DNA of 48,826 nt. It comes from an uncultured Pelagibacteraceae bacterium (lineage in GTDB: Bacteria; Pseudomonadota; Alphaproteobacteria; Pelagibacterales; Pelagibacteraceae). The DNA is taken from positions 1-48,826 of the forward strand of contig CACDQB010000003.1 of NCBI GenBank assembly GCA_902554795.1, written 5' to 3'. Both the position numbers and the translations under genes were made by a program. Under the pieces are notes generated by a model, which was not told the origin of the DNA, made no database searches, and saw nothing but the letters and a program-made list of their open reading frames with translations. Below are positions 39,156-48,826 of the stretch, piece after piece (position 1 is the first letter of the stretch; every line of letters starts with the position of its first letter).

Positions 39156-41783
39156 ATGAGTAGCGATAAATATATACATTCTGATGTAGAAAATAGAATT
39201 TATTCTTACTGGGAAAAAAATGGTCTTTTTAAACCTAAAGAAAATTCAAAAAAATTCTCGATTGTAATTCCTCCTCCAAATGTGACTGGTAGTTTACATA
39301 TGGGTCATGCGCTTAACAATTCTATTCAAGATTTATTAGTTCGTTATCATAGGATGAATAATTTTGAAACTTTATGGCAACCAGGTACAGACCACGCTGG
39401 TATAGCTACTCAAGCTTTAGTGGAAAAAAAATTAACTTCTGAAAAAATTGATAAAAATGAAATTGGTAGAGAAAAATTCATCGAAAAAGTTTGGGAATGG
39501 AAAGAGCAATATGGAGACATAATAATTAACCAATTAAAAAAACTTGGTTGTTCTTGTGATTGGTCAAGAAATGCCTTCACAATGGATGAGAATTTATCTA
39601 AGTCAGTAATTAAGGTTTTTGTAGATCTTTACAAAAAAGGTCTAATCTATAAAGATAAGAAATTAGTTAACTGGGATACAGTTTTAAAAACAGCTATTTC
39701 AGACCTAGAGGTAGATCAAAGAGAGGTAAATTCTAAAATTTATTACATCAGATATCCAATTGATGGGACAGATGAATTTATTACAATTGCAACAACAAGA
39801 CCTGAAACTATGCTTGGTGATACAGCTATAGCTGTAAATCCAAAAGATGAAAGATTTAAATCCTTTGTTGGAAAAACAGTCACCATTCCGATTGTTGGAA
39901 GAAAAATAAAAATTATTGAGGATGACTATGCAGATCCTGAACAAGGAACAGGGGCATTAAAAATAACTCCTGCACATGATTTCAATGACTATGATGTGGG
40001 TCAAAGAAATAATCTTGAAATAATTAATATTTTCACTGAAGCCGGTAAAATAAATGAAAACGCTCCTCAAAATTTTATAGGTCTTGATAGATTTGAAGCT
40101 AGAAAAAGAATTTTAAAAGAACTTAAAGAAAAAGAATTTTTTGTAAAAGAAGAAAATATTAAAAACAAAGTTCCTTATGGAGATAGATCCAATTCAATAA
40201 TTGAACCTTTTTTAACGGAACAATGGTTTGCTGATGCTGGTAAATTATCAGTTAAAGCTAAAGAAGTTGTTAACACAAAAAAAACAAATTTCTTTCCTGA
40301 GAATTGGTCGAAAACTTATTTCCAGTGGATGAACAATATAGAGCCTTGGTGTATTTCAAGACAGCTCTGGTGGGGCCATCAAATACCTGCTTGGTATGGT
40401 CCTGATGAAAAAATTTTTGTTGCTGAAAATGAGGATGATGCAAAACAACAAGCTAAGAAACATTATGGTAAAGATGTTCAATTAAATCGTGATCCAGATG
40501 TTTTAGATACTTGGTTCTCATCTGGCTTATGGCCTTTTGCAACACTTGGTTGGCCTGATGATAATAAATATGTTGATAAATTTTACCCAACGTCAGTATT
40601 AGTTACAGGTTTTGACATTATATTTTTCTGGGTAGCTAGAATGATTATGTTTGGTACTGAATTTTTAAACAAAGAACCATTTAAAGATATTTATGTTCAT
40701 GCATTGGTTAGAGATGAGAAGGGACAAAAGATGTCTAAGTCTAAAGGTAATGTAATTGATCCTTTAGATTTAATTGAAAAATACAGTGCAGATGCACTTA
40801 GATTTACCTTGTTATCAATGGCATCACCAGGCACAGACGTTAAGCTTTCTGAGGATAGAGTAAAAGGTTATAGAAATTTTTTAAATAAATTATGGAATGC
40901 AAATAATTTTTTAATTACTAATGAATGTGATTTTAAGGATATAGATAAAGTTCCAAGTTTAAATGTAAATATTAATAAATGGATTTATTCAGAACTTGTT
41001 GAAACTAAAAATAAGATAGAAAAAAACCTTGAAGATTATAGGTTTGATGAAGCAGCTAAAAATGCTTATCAATTTGCATGGCATTCGTACTGTGATTGGT
41101 ATTTAGAACTATCTAAAACAATATTATTTTCAGAAGATGAAAAAGCTAAAGCAGAGGTTAAAAAAGTATCATCTTTTGTATTCAAACAAATTTTGATTTT
41201 GTTACATCCTTTTATTCCATTTGTTACTGAAGAAATTTGGCTCAAAAATAAATTTGATAATGACGGTAGTGATTATTTAATGCTTAAAAGCTGGTTATCT
41301 GGCAAAATAAATAGAGATAGTAGCACTGAACAAGTTGAAAATATCATCAACATTATTTCAGAGATTAGATCATTTAAAAATGAGTTAAATGTAAGCCCAG
41401 GTTCATTTATTGATGTATCAATAAGTAATATTAACAAAAATCAAAAAGACTTTATTAATACAAATGAAATTATTCTCAAAAAACTAGGCAGAATAAATAA
41501 CATACTTGATAAAGATTTAGATAAACCAGCTGCTACAATGGTTGTTTCTGGGGATTTGTTTAAGATTTATTTTGATAAAGATGTTGATTTAAAATTAATT
41601 AAAGAAAATTTAACAAATAAACAAAGTAGATTGGAGCAAGAGATGAATAAAATATCTCAAAGATTAGAGAACAAAAGTTTTGTAGACCGTGCTCCAAAAG
41701 AGATTGTTGAACAAGAAAAAAATAATTATAATAATTTAAAGAATGATATTGAGAAAATATCAGTAACAATAAAGGGTATATAA
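39156..41783 (+). CDS. valS: Valyl-tRNA synthetase
   Basis: [37 protein letters not shown]. Confidence 0.97.
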   Translation: MSSDKYIHSDVENRIYSYWEKNGLFKPKENSKKFSIVIPPPNVTGSLHMGHALNNSIQDLLVRYHRMNNFETLWQPGTDHAGIATQALVEKKLTSEKIDKNEIGREKFIEKVWEWKEQYGDIIINQLKKLGCSCDWSRNAFTMDENLSKSVIKVFVDLYKKGLIYKDKKLVNWDTVLKTAISDLEVDQREVNSKIYYIRYPIDGTDEFITIATTRPETMLGDTAIAVNPKDERFKSFVGKTVTIPIVGRKIKIIEDDYADPEQGTGALKITPAHDFNDYDVGQRNNLEIINIFTEAGKINENAPQNFIGLDRFEARKRILKELKEKEFFVKEENIKNKVPYGDRSNSIIEPFLTEQWFADAGKLSVKAKEVVNTKKTNFFPENWSKTYFQWMNNIEPWCISRQLWWGHQIPAWYGPDEKIFVAENEDDAKQQAKKHYGKDVQLNRDPDVLDTWFSSGLWPFATLGWPDDNKYVDKFYPTSVLVTGFDIIFFWVARMIMFGTEFLNKEPFKDIYVHALVRDEKGQKMSKSKGNVIDPLDLIEKYSADALRFTLLSMASPGTDVKLSEDRVKGYRNFLNKLWNANNFLITNECDFKDIDKVPSLNVNINKWIYSELVETKNKIEKNLEDYRFDEAAKNAYQFAWHSYCDWYLELSKTILFSEDEKAKAEVKKVSSFVFKQILILLHPFIPFVTEEIWLKNKFDNDGSDYLMLKSWLSGKINRDSSTEQVENIINIISEIRSFKNELNVSPGSFIDVSISNINKNQKDFINTNEIILKKLGRINNILDKDLDKPAATMVVSGDLFKIYFDKDVDLKLIKENLTNKQSRLEQEMNKISQRLENKSFVDRAPKEIVEQEKNNYNNLKNDIEKISVTIKGI

Positions 41784-43501
41784 TGGCTAAATTTAACAAA
41801 AAGAAACTTCCAAGCAGACACACATCATTAGGAGCAGACAGAGCTCCACATAGATCGTTTTATTATGCTATGGGAGAAACTGAGAAAGATGTAGCAAAAC
41901 CCTTTGTTGGTGTCGTTTCTACATGGAATGAGGCAGCTCCTTGCAACATTGCCCTAATGAGACAAGCTCAATCAGTTAAAAAAGGAGTTAGAGCTAATGG
42001 TGGAACTCCGAGAGAATTTTGTACAATTACCGTAACAGACGGTATTGCAATGGGTCATGAAGGAATGAAATCTTCATTGATATCTAGAGAAGTAATTGCA
42101 GACTCAGCTGAACTTACGGTTAGAGGTCATTGTTATGATGCTTTAGTTGGTATTGCAGGATGTGATAAATCCTTACCAGGTCTAATGATGTCTATGGTTA
42201 GATTGAATGTGCCAAGTGTATTTATATATGGTGGTTCAATTCTTCCAGGGAGATACAAAGGTAAAGACGTAACAGTTGTAGATGTATTTGAAGCTGTTGG
42301 AAAACATTCATCTGGTCAAATGTCAGCTGCAGAACTTAGAAAATTAGAATTAGTTGCTTGTCCAAGTGCAGGTGCATGTGGTGGACAATTTACTGCAAAT
42401 ACAATGGCATGTGTATCAGAAGCAATTGGATTAGCACTTCCTTATTCAGCAGGAACACCAGCTCCTTATGAGGAAAGAGATAAATACGCAAAAGCTAGTG
42501 GTAAAATGGTTATGAACCTTTTGAAAAAAGGTATTAAACCTAGAGACATTGTAACTAAAAAAGCTTTAGAAAATGCTGCAACAGTAGTTGCTGCAACAGG
42601 TGGTTCTACTAATGCAGGATTACATTTACCTGCTATTGCAAATGAAGCAGGAATTAAATTTGATTTAATGGATGTTGCCAAAATTTTCAAAAGAACACCT
42701 TATCTTGCAGATTTAAAACCAGGTGGAAAATATGTTGCAAAAGATATGTGGTTAGCAGGTGGTGTTCCTATGTTATTAAAAACTTTATATGAAGGTGGAT
42801 ATATTCATGGTGACTGCATGACGGTTACTGGAAAAACTATGAAGGAAAATTTAAAAGGAATAAAATTTAATCCAAAACAAAAAGTAATGAGATCTTATAA
42901 AAATCCATTATCACCAACAGGTGGCGTTGTTGGATTAAAAGGAAACTTAGCACCAGAAGGTGCAATTGTTAAAGTTGCTGGACTTAAAAAATTACAATTT
43001 ACTGGAAAAGCAAGATGCTTTGATAATGAGGAAAGTGCAATGAAAGCTGTTCAAAGTAGAAAGTATAATGATGGTGATGTAATTATAATTAGATACGAAG
43101 GACCAGTAGGAGGTCCAGGTATGAGAGAAATGTTATCGACAACAGGTGCAATTTACGGACAAGGAAAAGGGGAGAAAGTAGCTCTTATAACTGATGGTAG
43201 GTTCTCTGGAGCCACAAGAGGCTTTTGTGTGGGTCACGTGGGCCCTGAGGCCGCTCTAGGGGGTCCTATAGGCCTTTTACGTACAGGTGACATCATTGAT
43301 ATCGATGCTAAAAAAGGAACTATCAATGTAAGGCTTTCTAAAAAAGAAATGGCTGCAAGAAAAAGAAAATGGAAGGCTAGAAAATCGGATTTTGGATCTG
43401 GTACTTTATGGAAATATGCACAAACAGTTGGACCAGCATATTTAGGAGCACCAACACATCCAGGTAAGAAAAAAGAAGTTAAGGATTATTCAGAAATTTA
43501 A
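41783..43501 (+). CDS. ilvD: Dihydroxy-acid dehydratase
   Basis: [80 protein letters not shown]. Confidence 0.94.
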   Translation: MAKFNKKKLPSRHTSLGADRAPHRSFYYAMGETEKDVAKPFVGVVSTWNEAAPCNIALMRQAQSVKKGVRANGGTPREFCTITVTDGIAMGHEGMKSSLISREVIADSAELTVRGHCYDALVGIAGCDKSLPGLMMSMVRLNVPSVFIYGGSILPGRYKGKDVTVVDVFEAVGKHSSGQMSAAELRKLELVACPSAGACGGQFTANTMACVSEAIGLALPYSAGTPAPYEERDKYAKASGKMVMNLLKKGIKPRDIVTKKALENAATVVAATGGSTNAGLHLPAIANEAGIKFDLMDVAKIFKRTPYLADLKPGGKYVAKDMWLAGGVPMLLKTLYEGGYIHGDCMTVTGKTMKENLKGIKFNPKQKVMRSYKNPLSPTGGVVGLKGNLAPEGAIVKVAGLKKLQFTGKARCFDNEESAMKAVQSRKYNDGDVIIIRYEGPVGGPGMREMLSTTGAIYGQGKGEKVALITDGRFSGATRGFCVGHVGPEAALGGPIGLLRTGDIIDIDAKKGTINVRLSKKEMAARKRKWKARKSDFGSGTLWKYAQTVGPAYLGAPTHPGKKKEVKDYSEI

Positions 43502-44706
43502 TGAAAATTCGTCCAGTTATTTTATGTGGAGGTGCTGGAACTCGACTTTGGCCAAATTCTAAAAATCATCAAGCAAAACAGTTTATTGATTTTGGTAATT
43601 GGACTTTACTTGGAAAAACACTTGAGAGAACTAAAGCATCAATTTACGACACTCCAATTATAAGTACCAATAAGAAGTACTTAAGCAAAGTAAAACAGCA
43701 TTTAAGAAAAAACAAGATAAACAAATATAAAATTGTTGTAGAACCAGCTAAAAGAAACACTGCACCAGCTATATTAAGCACTGCTTTAATTAAAGATATT
43801 CCAGATAATCAGCCCTTAATGTTTTTTACAGCAGACCATTTGATTGAAAAGATGAGTATTTTTAATAAGGCGATAAATAAAAATAAATTAAACCTTAATG
43901 AAGAAAATATATTTGTTTTTGGAATTAAACCTAAATCTCCAACGAGTGATTATGGTTATTTTTTAACAAAAAAAATTAAAGGTAATATCAATAAAGTAAC
44001 AAGATTTATTGAAAAACCTAAAGAAGCTAAAGCAAAACAAATTATAAAGAATAAAGGTTATTGGAATTCAGGAATGTTTTATCTGCGAAAAGATTCCATT
44101 ATTAATAACTTTAAAAAATATCAACCCAAAACTTATAGAAATTGTTTAAATGCAGTTAATAAATCAAAATATAAGGCCAATACATATTATCTAAACAAAG
44201 CTTCATTTATAAAAGCGACTGCTAAATCTTTTGATTATGCAATTCTAGAAAAAACCAAACAAATTAACGCTATCAAATTAGATATTCCTTGGTCGGATCT
44301 TGGTAGTTGGAAAGAAATTTTGAAGATGTATGACAAAAATAAAAACAAATATATTAAGAAAAAAAATGTCTATTACCGTCCATGGGGTAGGTATACAAAT
44401 CTATTTGAGGGCAAAGAGTTTCTAATTAAAGAGTTATATGTAAAACCACAAGGAATACTAAGTTTACAAAAACACCATCATCGAGCAGAACATTGGTTAG
44501 TGACCCAAGGAAATGCTAGAATAACTCTTAACAAAGATATAATTGTTAAAAAACCTGGTGAACATATATTCATTCCATTAGAAGCAATCCATAGAGTTCA
44601 AAATTCAGGAAAAAAACCTGTTAAAATTGTTGAAGCTCAAGTTGGCTCAATTTTGAAGGAAAGTGATATTGTTAGATATCAAGATGTATATGGTAGAGTG
44701 AAGTAA
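43501..44706 (+). CDS. Mannose-1-phosphate guanylyltransferase (type II-like, cupin C-terminus)
   Basis: PVILCGGAGTRLWP, FTADHLIE, FIEKPKEAKAKQ, C-terminal PWGRYTNLFEG...HHHRAEHWLVTQG. Confidence 0.88.
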   Translation: MKIRPVILCGGAGTRLWPNSKNHQAKQFIDFGNWTLLGKTLERTKASIYDTPIISTNKKYLSKVKQHLRKNKINKYKIVVEPAKRNTAPAILSTALIKDIPDNQPLMFFTADHLIEKMSIFNKAINKNKLNLNEENIFVFGIKPKSPTSDYGYFLTKKIKGNINKVTRFIEKPKEAKAKQIIKNKGYWNSGMFYLRKDSIINNFKKYQPKTYRNCLNAVNKSKYKANTYYLNKASFIKATAKSFDYAILEKTKQINAIKLDIPWSDLGSWKEILKMYDKNKNKYIKKKNVYYRPWGRYTNLFEGKEFLIKELYVKPQGILSLQKHHHRAEHWLVTQGNARITLNKDIIVKKPGEHIFIPLEAIHRVQNSGKKPVKIVEAQVGSILKESDIVRYQDVYGRVK

Positions 44707-45863
44707 TGGAGTTATTAACAATAATTTTATTAGTAATAATTGCTCTTCTTACTTATCTATTATTAAAAAAAGAAAAAGTATTAGGTATTAAAACTGAAAC
44801 TCAAGATAATAAGGATCAAATTAAAGTTGTAGAAAATAAAGACTATAGAAAAAATATTTATGATTTATTAAATTATATTCCTGAAGGAATAATAATTTTA
44901 GATAAAGGTAAAAAAATTCTTTTTAGCAACAACTCTGCTAATAAATTATTCCAGATAAAGTTAGATGAGAATATAAGTGGATTTCTTAGAAACCCTGATC
45001 TTTTAAGTTCGATTGATAAATCATTTGAGGGTAAAAATATTTCAGATCTTGAAATTGAAATTAGAAATCAAGCTGTTCAAAGATTAAATATAACAATTTA
45101 CCTTGATCAGAATAATCTATTTTTTGATGAAGTGTCTTGTGTCTTATTCATAAGGGATTTAACTGAATTTCATAAATTCCAACAATTAAAATCTGATTTT
45201 GTGGCCAATGTATCACATGAGCTAAGAACACCTCTACAATCCATTAAAATGGGACTTGAAACATTTGAAAATAATTCCGATTTAAAAAAGAATTCTGAGG
45301 TAAATAATTTACTTCCAGTAATGACCTCTCAATCTGAGAGAATGGAAAATTTAATTAGAGATTTATTATCATTATCTAAAATTGAATTACAGGAACATAT
45401 ACGACCAACGCATGAAATAGATCTTATAGAATTGATTGATTATGTTATTAAAACTTATGAAAAAATAATTAGTAAAAATAATATTAGTATTAAATTTAAT
45501 AAAACTGATAATTTTAAAATAATTGGTGATAGAGATAAATTAATAGAAATTTTTACTAATCTTATAGATAATTCAATCAAATACAGTGATAAAAATAAAG
45601 AAATTACAATTACTGCTAAAAAAGATGGTGAGTTTAATACTGTTTCAGTAGCAGATCAGGGAATAGGTATTCCAAAAGAATCTATACATAGAATCACTGA
45701 AAGATTTTTTACTGTTGATCCAAGCAAAAGCCGAAGTGTAGGTGGTACAGGTCTTGGTTTAGCTATTGTAAAACATTTAGTTTCACAACATAGAGCAGAA
45801 ATGGATATTAATAGTGTTGAAAATGAAGGAACCACAATAGATATCAAATTTAATTCTTTGTAA
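44706..45863 (+). CDS. phoR: PhoR-like sensor histidine kinase
   Basis: N-terminal TM, PAS-like, FVANVSHELRTPLQSIKMGLETF, ADQGIGIPKE, GGTGLGLAIVKHL; immediately upstream of pstS. Confidence 0.85.
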   Translation: MELLTIILLVIIALLTYLLLKKEKVLGIKTETQDNKDQIKVVENKDYRKNIYDLLNYIPEGIIILDKGKKILFSNNSANKLFQIKLDENISGFLRNPDLLSSIDKSFEGKNISDLEIEIRNQAVQRLNITIYLDQNNLFFDEVSCVLFIRDLTEFHKFQQLKSDFVANVSHELRTPLQSIKMGLETFENNSDLKKNSEVNNLLPVMTSQSERMENLIRDLLSLSKIELQEHIRPTHEIDLIELIDYVIKTYEKIISKNNISIKFNKTDNFKIIGDRDKLIEIFTNLIDNSIKYSDKNKEITITAKKDGEFNTVSVADQGIGIPKESIHRITERFFTVDPSKSRSVGGTGLGLAIVKHLVSQHRAEMDINSVENEGTTIDIKFNSL

Positions 45864-45883
45864 TTCAACTAAAAAGTTAGTCA

Positions 45884-45901
45884 TTGTAACAAAAGTTTAA
45901 C
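45884..45901 (+). promoter_or_regulatory. Putative Pho box upstream of pstS
   Basis: TTGTAAC-AAAA-GTTTAAC (7-4-7 repeat); TAAAAT at 45912-45917, 10 nt downstream, is a candidate -10. Confidence 0.5.
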
Positions 45902-45969
45902 CTTCCTTTAATAAAATATTTAAGAATCAATTTTATTAAGACCGAATTATGAATCTAAAAAGGAGAATT

Positions 45970-46998
45970 ATGAATAAAATAATAAGCATAATATTTGGAT
46001 TTCTTTTAGTATTAAGTTTTACAACAAATAGTTACTCAAGAGACCAAATCAAAATTGTAGGGTCATCAACTGTTTACCCATATGCAACAGTTGTTGCTGA
46101 AAAATTCGGTAAAAGTGGAAAATTTAAAACTCCAGTTATTGAAAGTACAGGTACTGGTGGTGGAATGAAATTATTCTGCGCTGGAGTTGGTGTTAATCAT
46201 CCAGATGTAACAAATGCTTCAAGAGCAATTAAGCCAAAAGAAAAAGCATTATGTGAAAAAAATGGAGTTTCTGAAATTATTGAAATTGTAGTAGGTAATG
46301 ATGGAATTTCATTTGCACATGCAGTGAGTGCTCCAGATGCAGATTTTACAAAAGAGCAATTGTGGAGAGCTTTAGCTGCTAAAGTTGATGTTGATGGTAA
46401 ACTTGTTGAAAATCCATACAAAAAATGGAGTGATATAGATGCAAGTCTTCCAAACAAAAAAATTGAAATTTTAATAGCGCCCCCAACATCAGGAACTAGA
46501 GATGCGTGGAATTCTTTAGTTATGGGTAAAGGATGCACAAAAACTGCAAAATCACTTTATGACGCTGCAGGTAAAAAAGCAAAAAAAGAATGTGCTAAAA
46601 TGAGAGAAGATGGTTATGCAGTTGAAGCTGGTGAAAATGACACTTTAATTGTTCAAAAACTAACTTCAAACCCAGACGCTTATGGTTTCTTTGGTTATAG
46701 TTATCTAGTTGCTAATAAAGATAAGGTTAAAGCTGCTTCAATTGAAGGTGTGCAACCATCTTTAGAAGGTATTCAAGATTATTCATATCCAATTGCTAGA
46801 CCATTATTCTTTTACGTTAAAAAAGCTCATATTGGTGTAGTTCCAGGTATTGAGGAATATTTAAAAGAATTTACCTCTAAAAAATCTATGGGTAACAGAG
46901 GTTATTTAGCGAAAATTGGATTAGTTCCACTAGCTTCTGATAAGTACAAGGTAACTAGAACTGCAGCTTTGGATCTAAATACAATTAATATTAAATAA
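45970..46998 (+). CDS. pstS: Phosphate ABC transporter substrate-binding protein PstS
   Basis: Signal peptide then IKIVGSSTVYPYATVVAEKF, ESTGTGGGMKLFCAG, PTSGTRDAWNSLV. ATG at 45970 preceded by AAGGAG; the tracked ORF starts at 45949. Confidence 0.95.
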   Translation: MNKIISIIFGFLLVLSFTTNSYSRDQIKIVGSSTVYPYATVVAEKFGKSGKFKTPVIESTGTGGGMKLFCAGVGVNHPDVTNASRAIKPKEKALCEKNGVSEIIEIVVGNDGISFAHAVSAPDADFTKEQLWRALAAKVDVDGKLVENPYKKWSDIDASLPNKKIEILIAPPTSGTRDAWNSLVMGKGCTKTAKSLYDAAGKKAKKECAKMREDGYAVEAGENDTLIVQKLTSNPDAYGFFGYSYLVANKDKVKAASIEGVQPSLEGIQDYSYPIARPLFFYVKKAHIGVVPGIEEYLKEFTSKKSMGNRGYLAKIGLVPLASDKYKVTRTAALDLNTINIK

Positions 46999-47014
46999 AT
47001 TTAAACTTATCCCC

Positions 47015-47049
47015 AAAAAAAAGGCCGGTATTTACTGGCCTTTTTTTTT
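47015..47049 (+). terminator. Rho-independent-type terminator after pstS
   Basis: AAAAAAAAGGCCGG-TATTTA-CTGGCCTTTTTTTTT. Confidence 0.85.
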
Positions 47050-47069
47050 ATTTCAATCAAGACTTTAAT

Positions 47070-47087
47070 TTGTAACAAAATTGTAAC
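47070..47087 (+). promoter_or_regulatory. Putative Pho box upstream of pstC
   Basis: TTGTAAC-AAAA-TTGTAAC, a perfect 7-4-7 direct repeat 25 bp before the pstC start. Confidence 0.55.
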
Positions 47088-47112
47088 ATTTAAAAGATAT
47101 CAATCTGAGCGA

Positions 47113-48486
47113 ATGAATTTCGTATTAATCTTTTTAATAACAATATTTTCATTATCATTATTTTTCTACGGTAGATCAAAAACTAAAAGTATTTCAATTG
47201 AGAAAAATATAAAATTAAATGCTCTACCAAAATTTTATGGGTATTATTTAGTTCTATGGTGTTCTATACCTTCATTGGTATTTCTTTTAATTTGGACACT
47301 ATTTGAACCAGTAATTATTAAATCAATTATTATTGAAACTGCTGCTAATCAAGGAGCTATTTTTAATGATAAAAATGAAGCTAACTTAATTTATGAAAAA
47401 ATTAAAGCTATATATGCTGGAACTTATTTTGGAGATATAGATACTATTTTAAAAGAAAGTGCACTTTCCTACGCAAAATTTATAAATCTTTTTACTAATT
47501 CCAAAATAGTATTAATTTTTGGTATCGTTATTGCATCAGTAATTTATTCGTTAAAAAAAATAAAAAATAATAATAAAGCAAGAGACGATGTCGAGGTTAT
47601 TTTAAAAGGATTATTATTTGCATCATCATTAATTGCAATTTTAACAACTTTAGGAATAATATTTTCTCTTCTCTTTGAAAGTATAAAATTCTTTTCTGTA
47701 ATCAATATTTTTGATTATTTGTTTGGAACAAATTGGAGTCCTCAAAGAGCTTTTGTTAGTGATGCTTCTGCTATCACTGCTGCAGAATATGATGAATTAA
47801 AAGATGCATTTGGATTTATTCCATTAATAGCCGGCACTTCCTTTATTGCTTTCATCGCAATGCTTGTTGCTGTCCCAATTGGACTGTTTTCTGGAATTTA
47901 CATGGCCGAATATGCATCAGTAAAAATCAGAAGAATTTCAAAACCAATTATTGAAATCTTAGCTGGTATTCCAACTGTTGTTTATGGTTTTTTTGCAGCT
48001 TTAACAGTTGGACCCTTCTTTAGACAAATTGGAGAAAATTTAGGATTAACTGTTTCGTCAGAGAGTGCTTTAGCAGCTGGATTAATTATGGGTATAATGA
48101 TTATTCCATATGTTTCATCACTATCAGACGACGTAATAAACTCTGTTCCTCAATCATTAAGAGATGGATCATATGCGGTAGGAGCCACTAAATCAGAAAC
48201 GATAAAAAAAGTAGTTATACCTGCGGCATTACCTGGAATTATTGGTTCTGTTTTGTTAGCTGTCTCGAGAGCTATAGGAGAAACCATGATAGTTGTGATG
48301 GCAGCTGGTCTTGCTGCAAATCTCACAATTAATCCTTTAGAGTCTACAACAACTATAACTACACAAATAGTAATGATCTTAGTTGGAGACCAAGAATTTG
48401 ACAGTCCAAAAACTCAATCTGCTTGTGCTAATCCTATTATAGTTCCTGAAAGTGTACCAGGTAATGCTAAAGGAACTACATGGTGA
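47113..48486 (+). CDS. pstC: Phosphate ABC transporter permease PstC; homologous to about 48,420, then a non-native tail across a junction
   Basis: EILAGIPTVVYGFFAALTVGPFF, SRAIGETMIVVMAAGLAANLTINPLESTTTITTQIVMI; residues after SPKTQSA match the antisense of pstA rather than a PstC C-terminus. Confidence 0.85.
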   Translation: MNFVLIFLITIFSLSLFFYGRSKTKSISIEKNIKLNALPKFYGYYLVLWCSIPSLVFLLIWTLFEPVIIKSIIIETAANQGAIFNDKNEANLIYEKIKAIYAGTYFGDIDTILKESALSYAKFINLFTNSKIVLIFGIVIASVIYSLKKIKNNNKARDDVEVILKGLLFASSLIAILTTLGIIFSLLFESIKFFSVINIFDYLFGTNWSPQRAFVSDASAITAAEYDELKDAFGFIPLIAGTSFIAFIAMLVAVPIGLFSGIYMAEYASVKIRRISKPIIEILAGIPTVVYGFFAALTVGPFFRQIGENLGLTVSSESALAAGLIMGIMIIPYVSSLSDDVINSVPQSLRDGSYAVGATKSETIKKVVIPAALPGIIGSVLLAVSRAIGETMIVVMAAGLAANLTINPLESTTTITTQIVMILVGDQEFDSPKTQSACANPIIVPESVPGNAKGTTW

Positions 48487-48826
48487 AATACAGATTGAAA
48501 CTTAGAGGCACCAACAGCCAATGCACCCTCTCTTATTGATGGTGGTACAGCTTTTAATGATGCTCTACATGGTATGATTATTCTAGGCAAAGTCATGAGT
48601 GCTAATGTAATTCCAGCTACTAATGGTGTTGATCTAGGTAATTGAATTGTTGCTAATAATATTTGTAGTGCTAATAAGCCATAAACTATTGACGGCACAG
48701 CAGCTAAATTATTAATATTAATTTCAATAAAATCTGTGATTTTATTTTTTGGTGCAAACTCTTCTAAATATATTGATGCTAACACTGCAACAGGAAATGC
48801 TAACAATAAGCAAATAATTATACTAT
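48412..48826 (-). pseudogene. pstA: PstA fragment, inverted relative to pstC; C-terminus lost at the junction, N-terminus beyond window
   Basis: Minus-strand LLAFPVAVLASIYLEEFAPKNK...AVPSIVYGLLALQI...PPSIREGALAVGASKFQSVFHHVVPLALPGTLSGTIIGLAQA then D-stop; frame stays open to the window end. Confidence 0.85.

Noticed and set aside
46197-46538. 113-aa antisense ORF in pstS
   Set aside because: Shadow ORF of a confidently identified gene.

Overview
This 48.8 kb window is AT-rich, gene-dense, alphaproteobacterial chromosome. Protein style, base composition and gene content fit a streamlined SAR11/Pelagibacter-like genome (inference; no database search was possible). It is mostly conserved core genes: rpsB(partial)-tsf-frr-uppS-cdsA-dxr-bamA-skp-fabZ-lpxD-lpxA-lpxI-lpxB; gltX, lexA, trpCDGE and a PpiD/SurA-like gene on the minus strand; tpiA-secG-pyrG-kdsA-eno-ftsB-lipA-coq10/ratA; cinA, pgpA, ispDF (minus); ntrY-ntrX-trkA-trkH; tRNA-Arg; an aapJQMP-type amino-acid ABC operon; an XRE regulator; tRNA-Asn and tRNA-Cys; valS, ilvD, a mannose-1-phosphate guanylyltransferase, phoR, pstS, pstC. 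No mobile element, CRISPR array, phage or defence island was seen. The strongest anomaly is at the right edge: pstC loses homology near 48,420 and is joined head-on to an inverted, C-terminally truncated pstA fragment. This looks like an amplification/assembly chimera unless reads prove a real inversion. Other points: an alphaproteobacterial SOS box upstream of lexA, two 7-4-7 Pho-box-like direct repeats in front of pstS and pstC, a repeat- and palindrome-rich leader before aapJ, an NtrX with degenerate AAA+ motifs, a hairpin abutting the lpxD start, and several losses from otherwise ancestral gene order (pyrH, rseP, moaC/moeA/comEC, pdh genes, ntrBC). I found no convincing novel multi-gene system.
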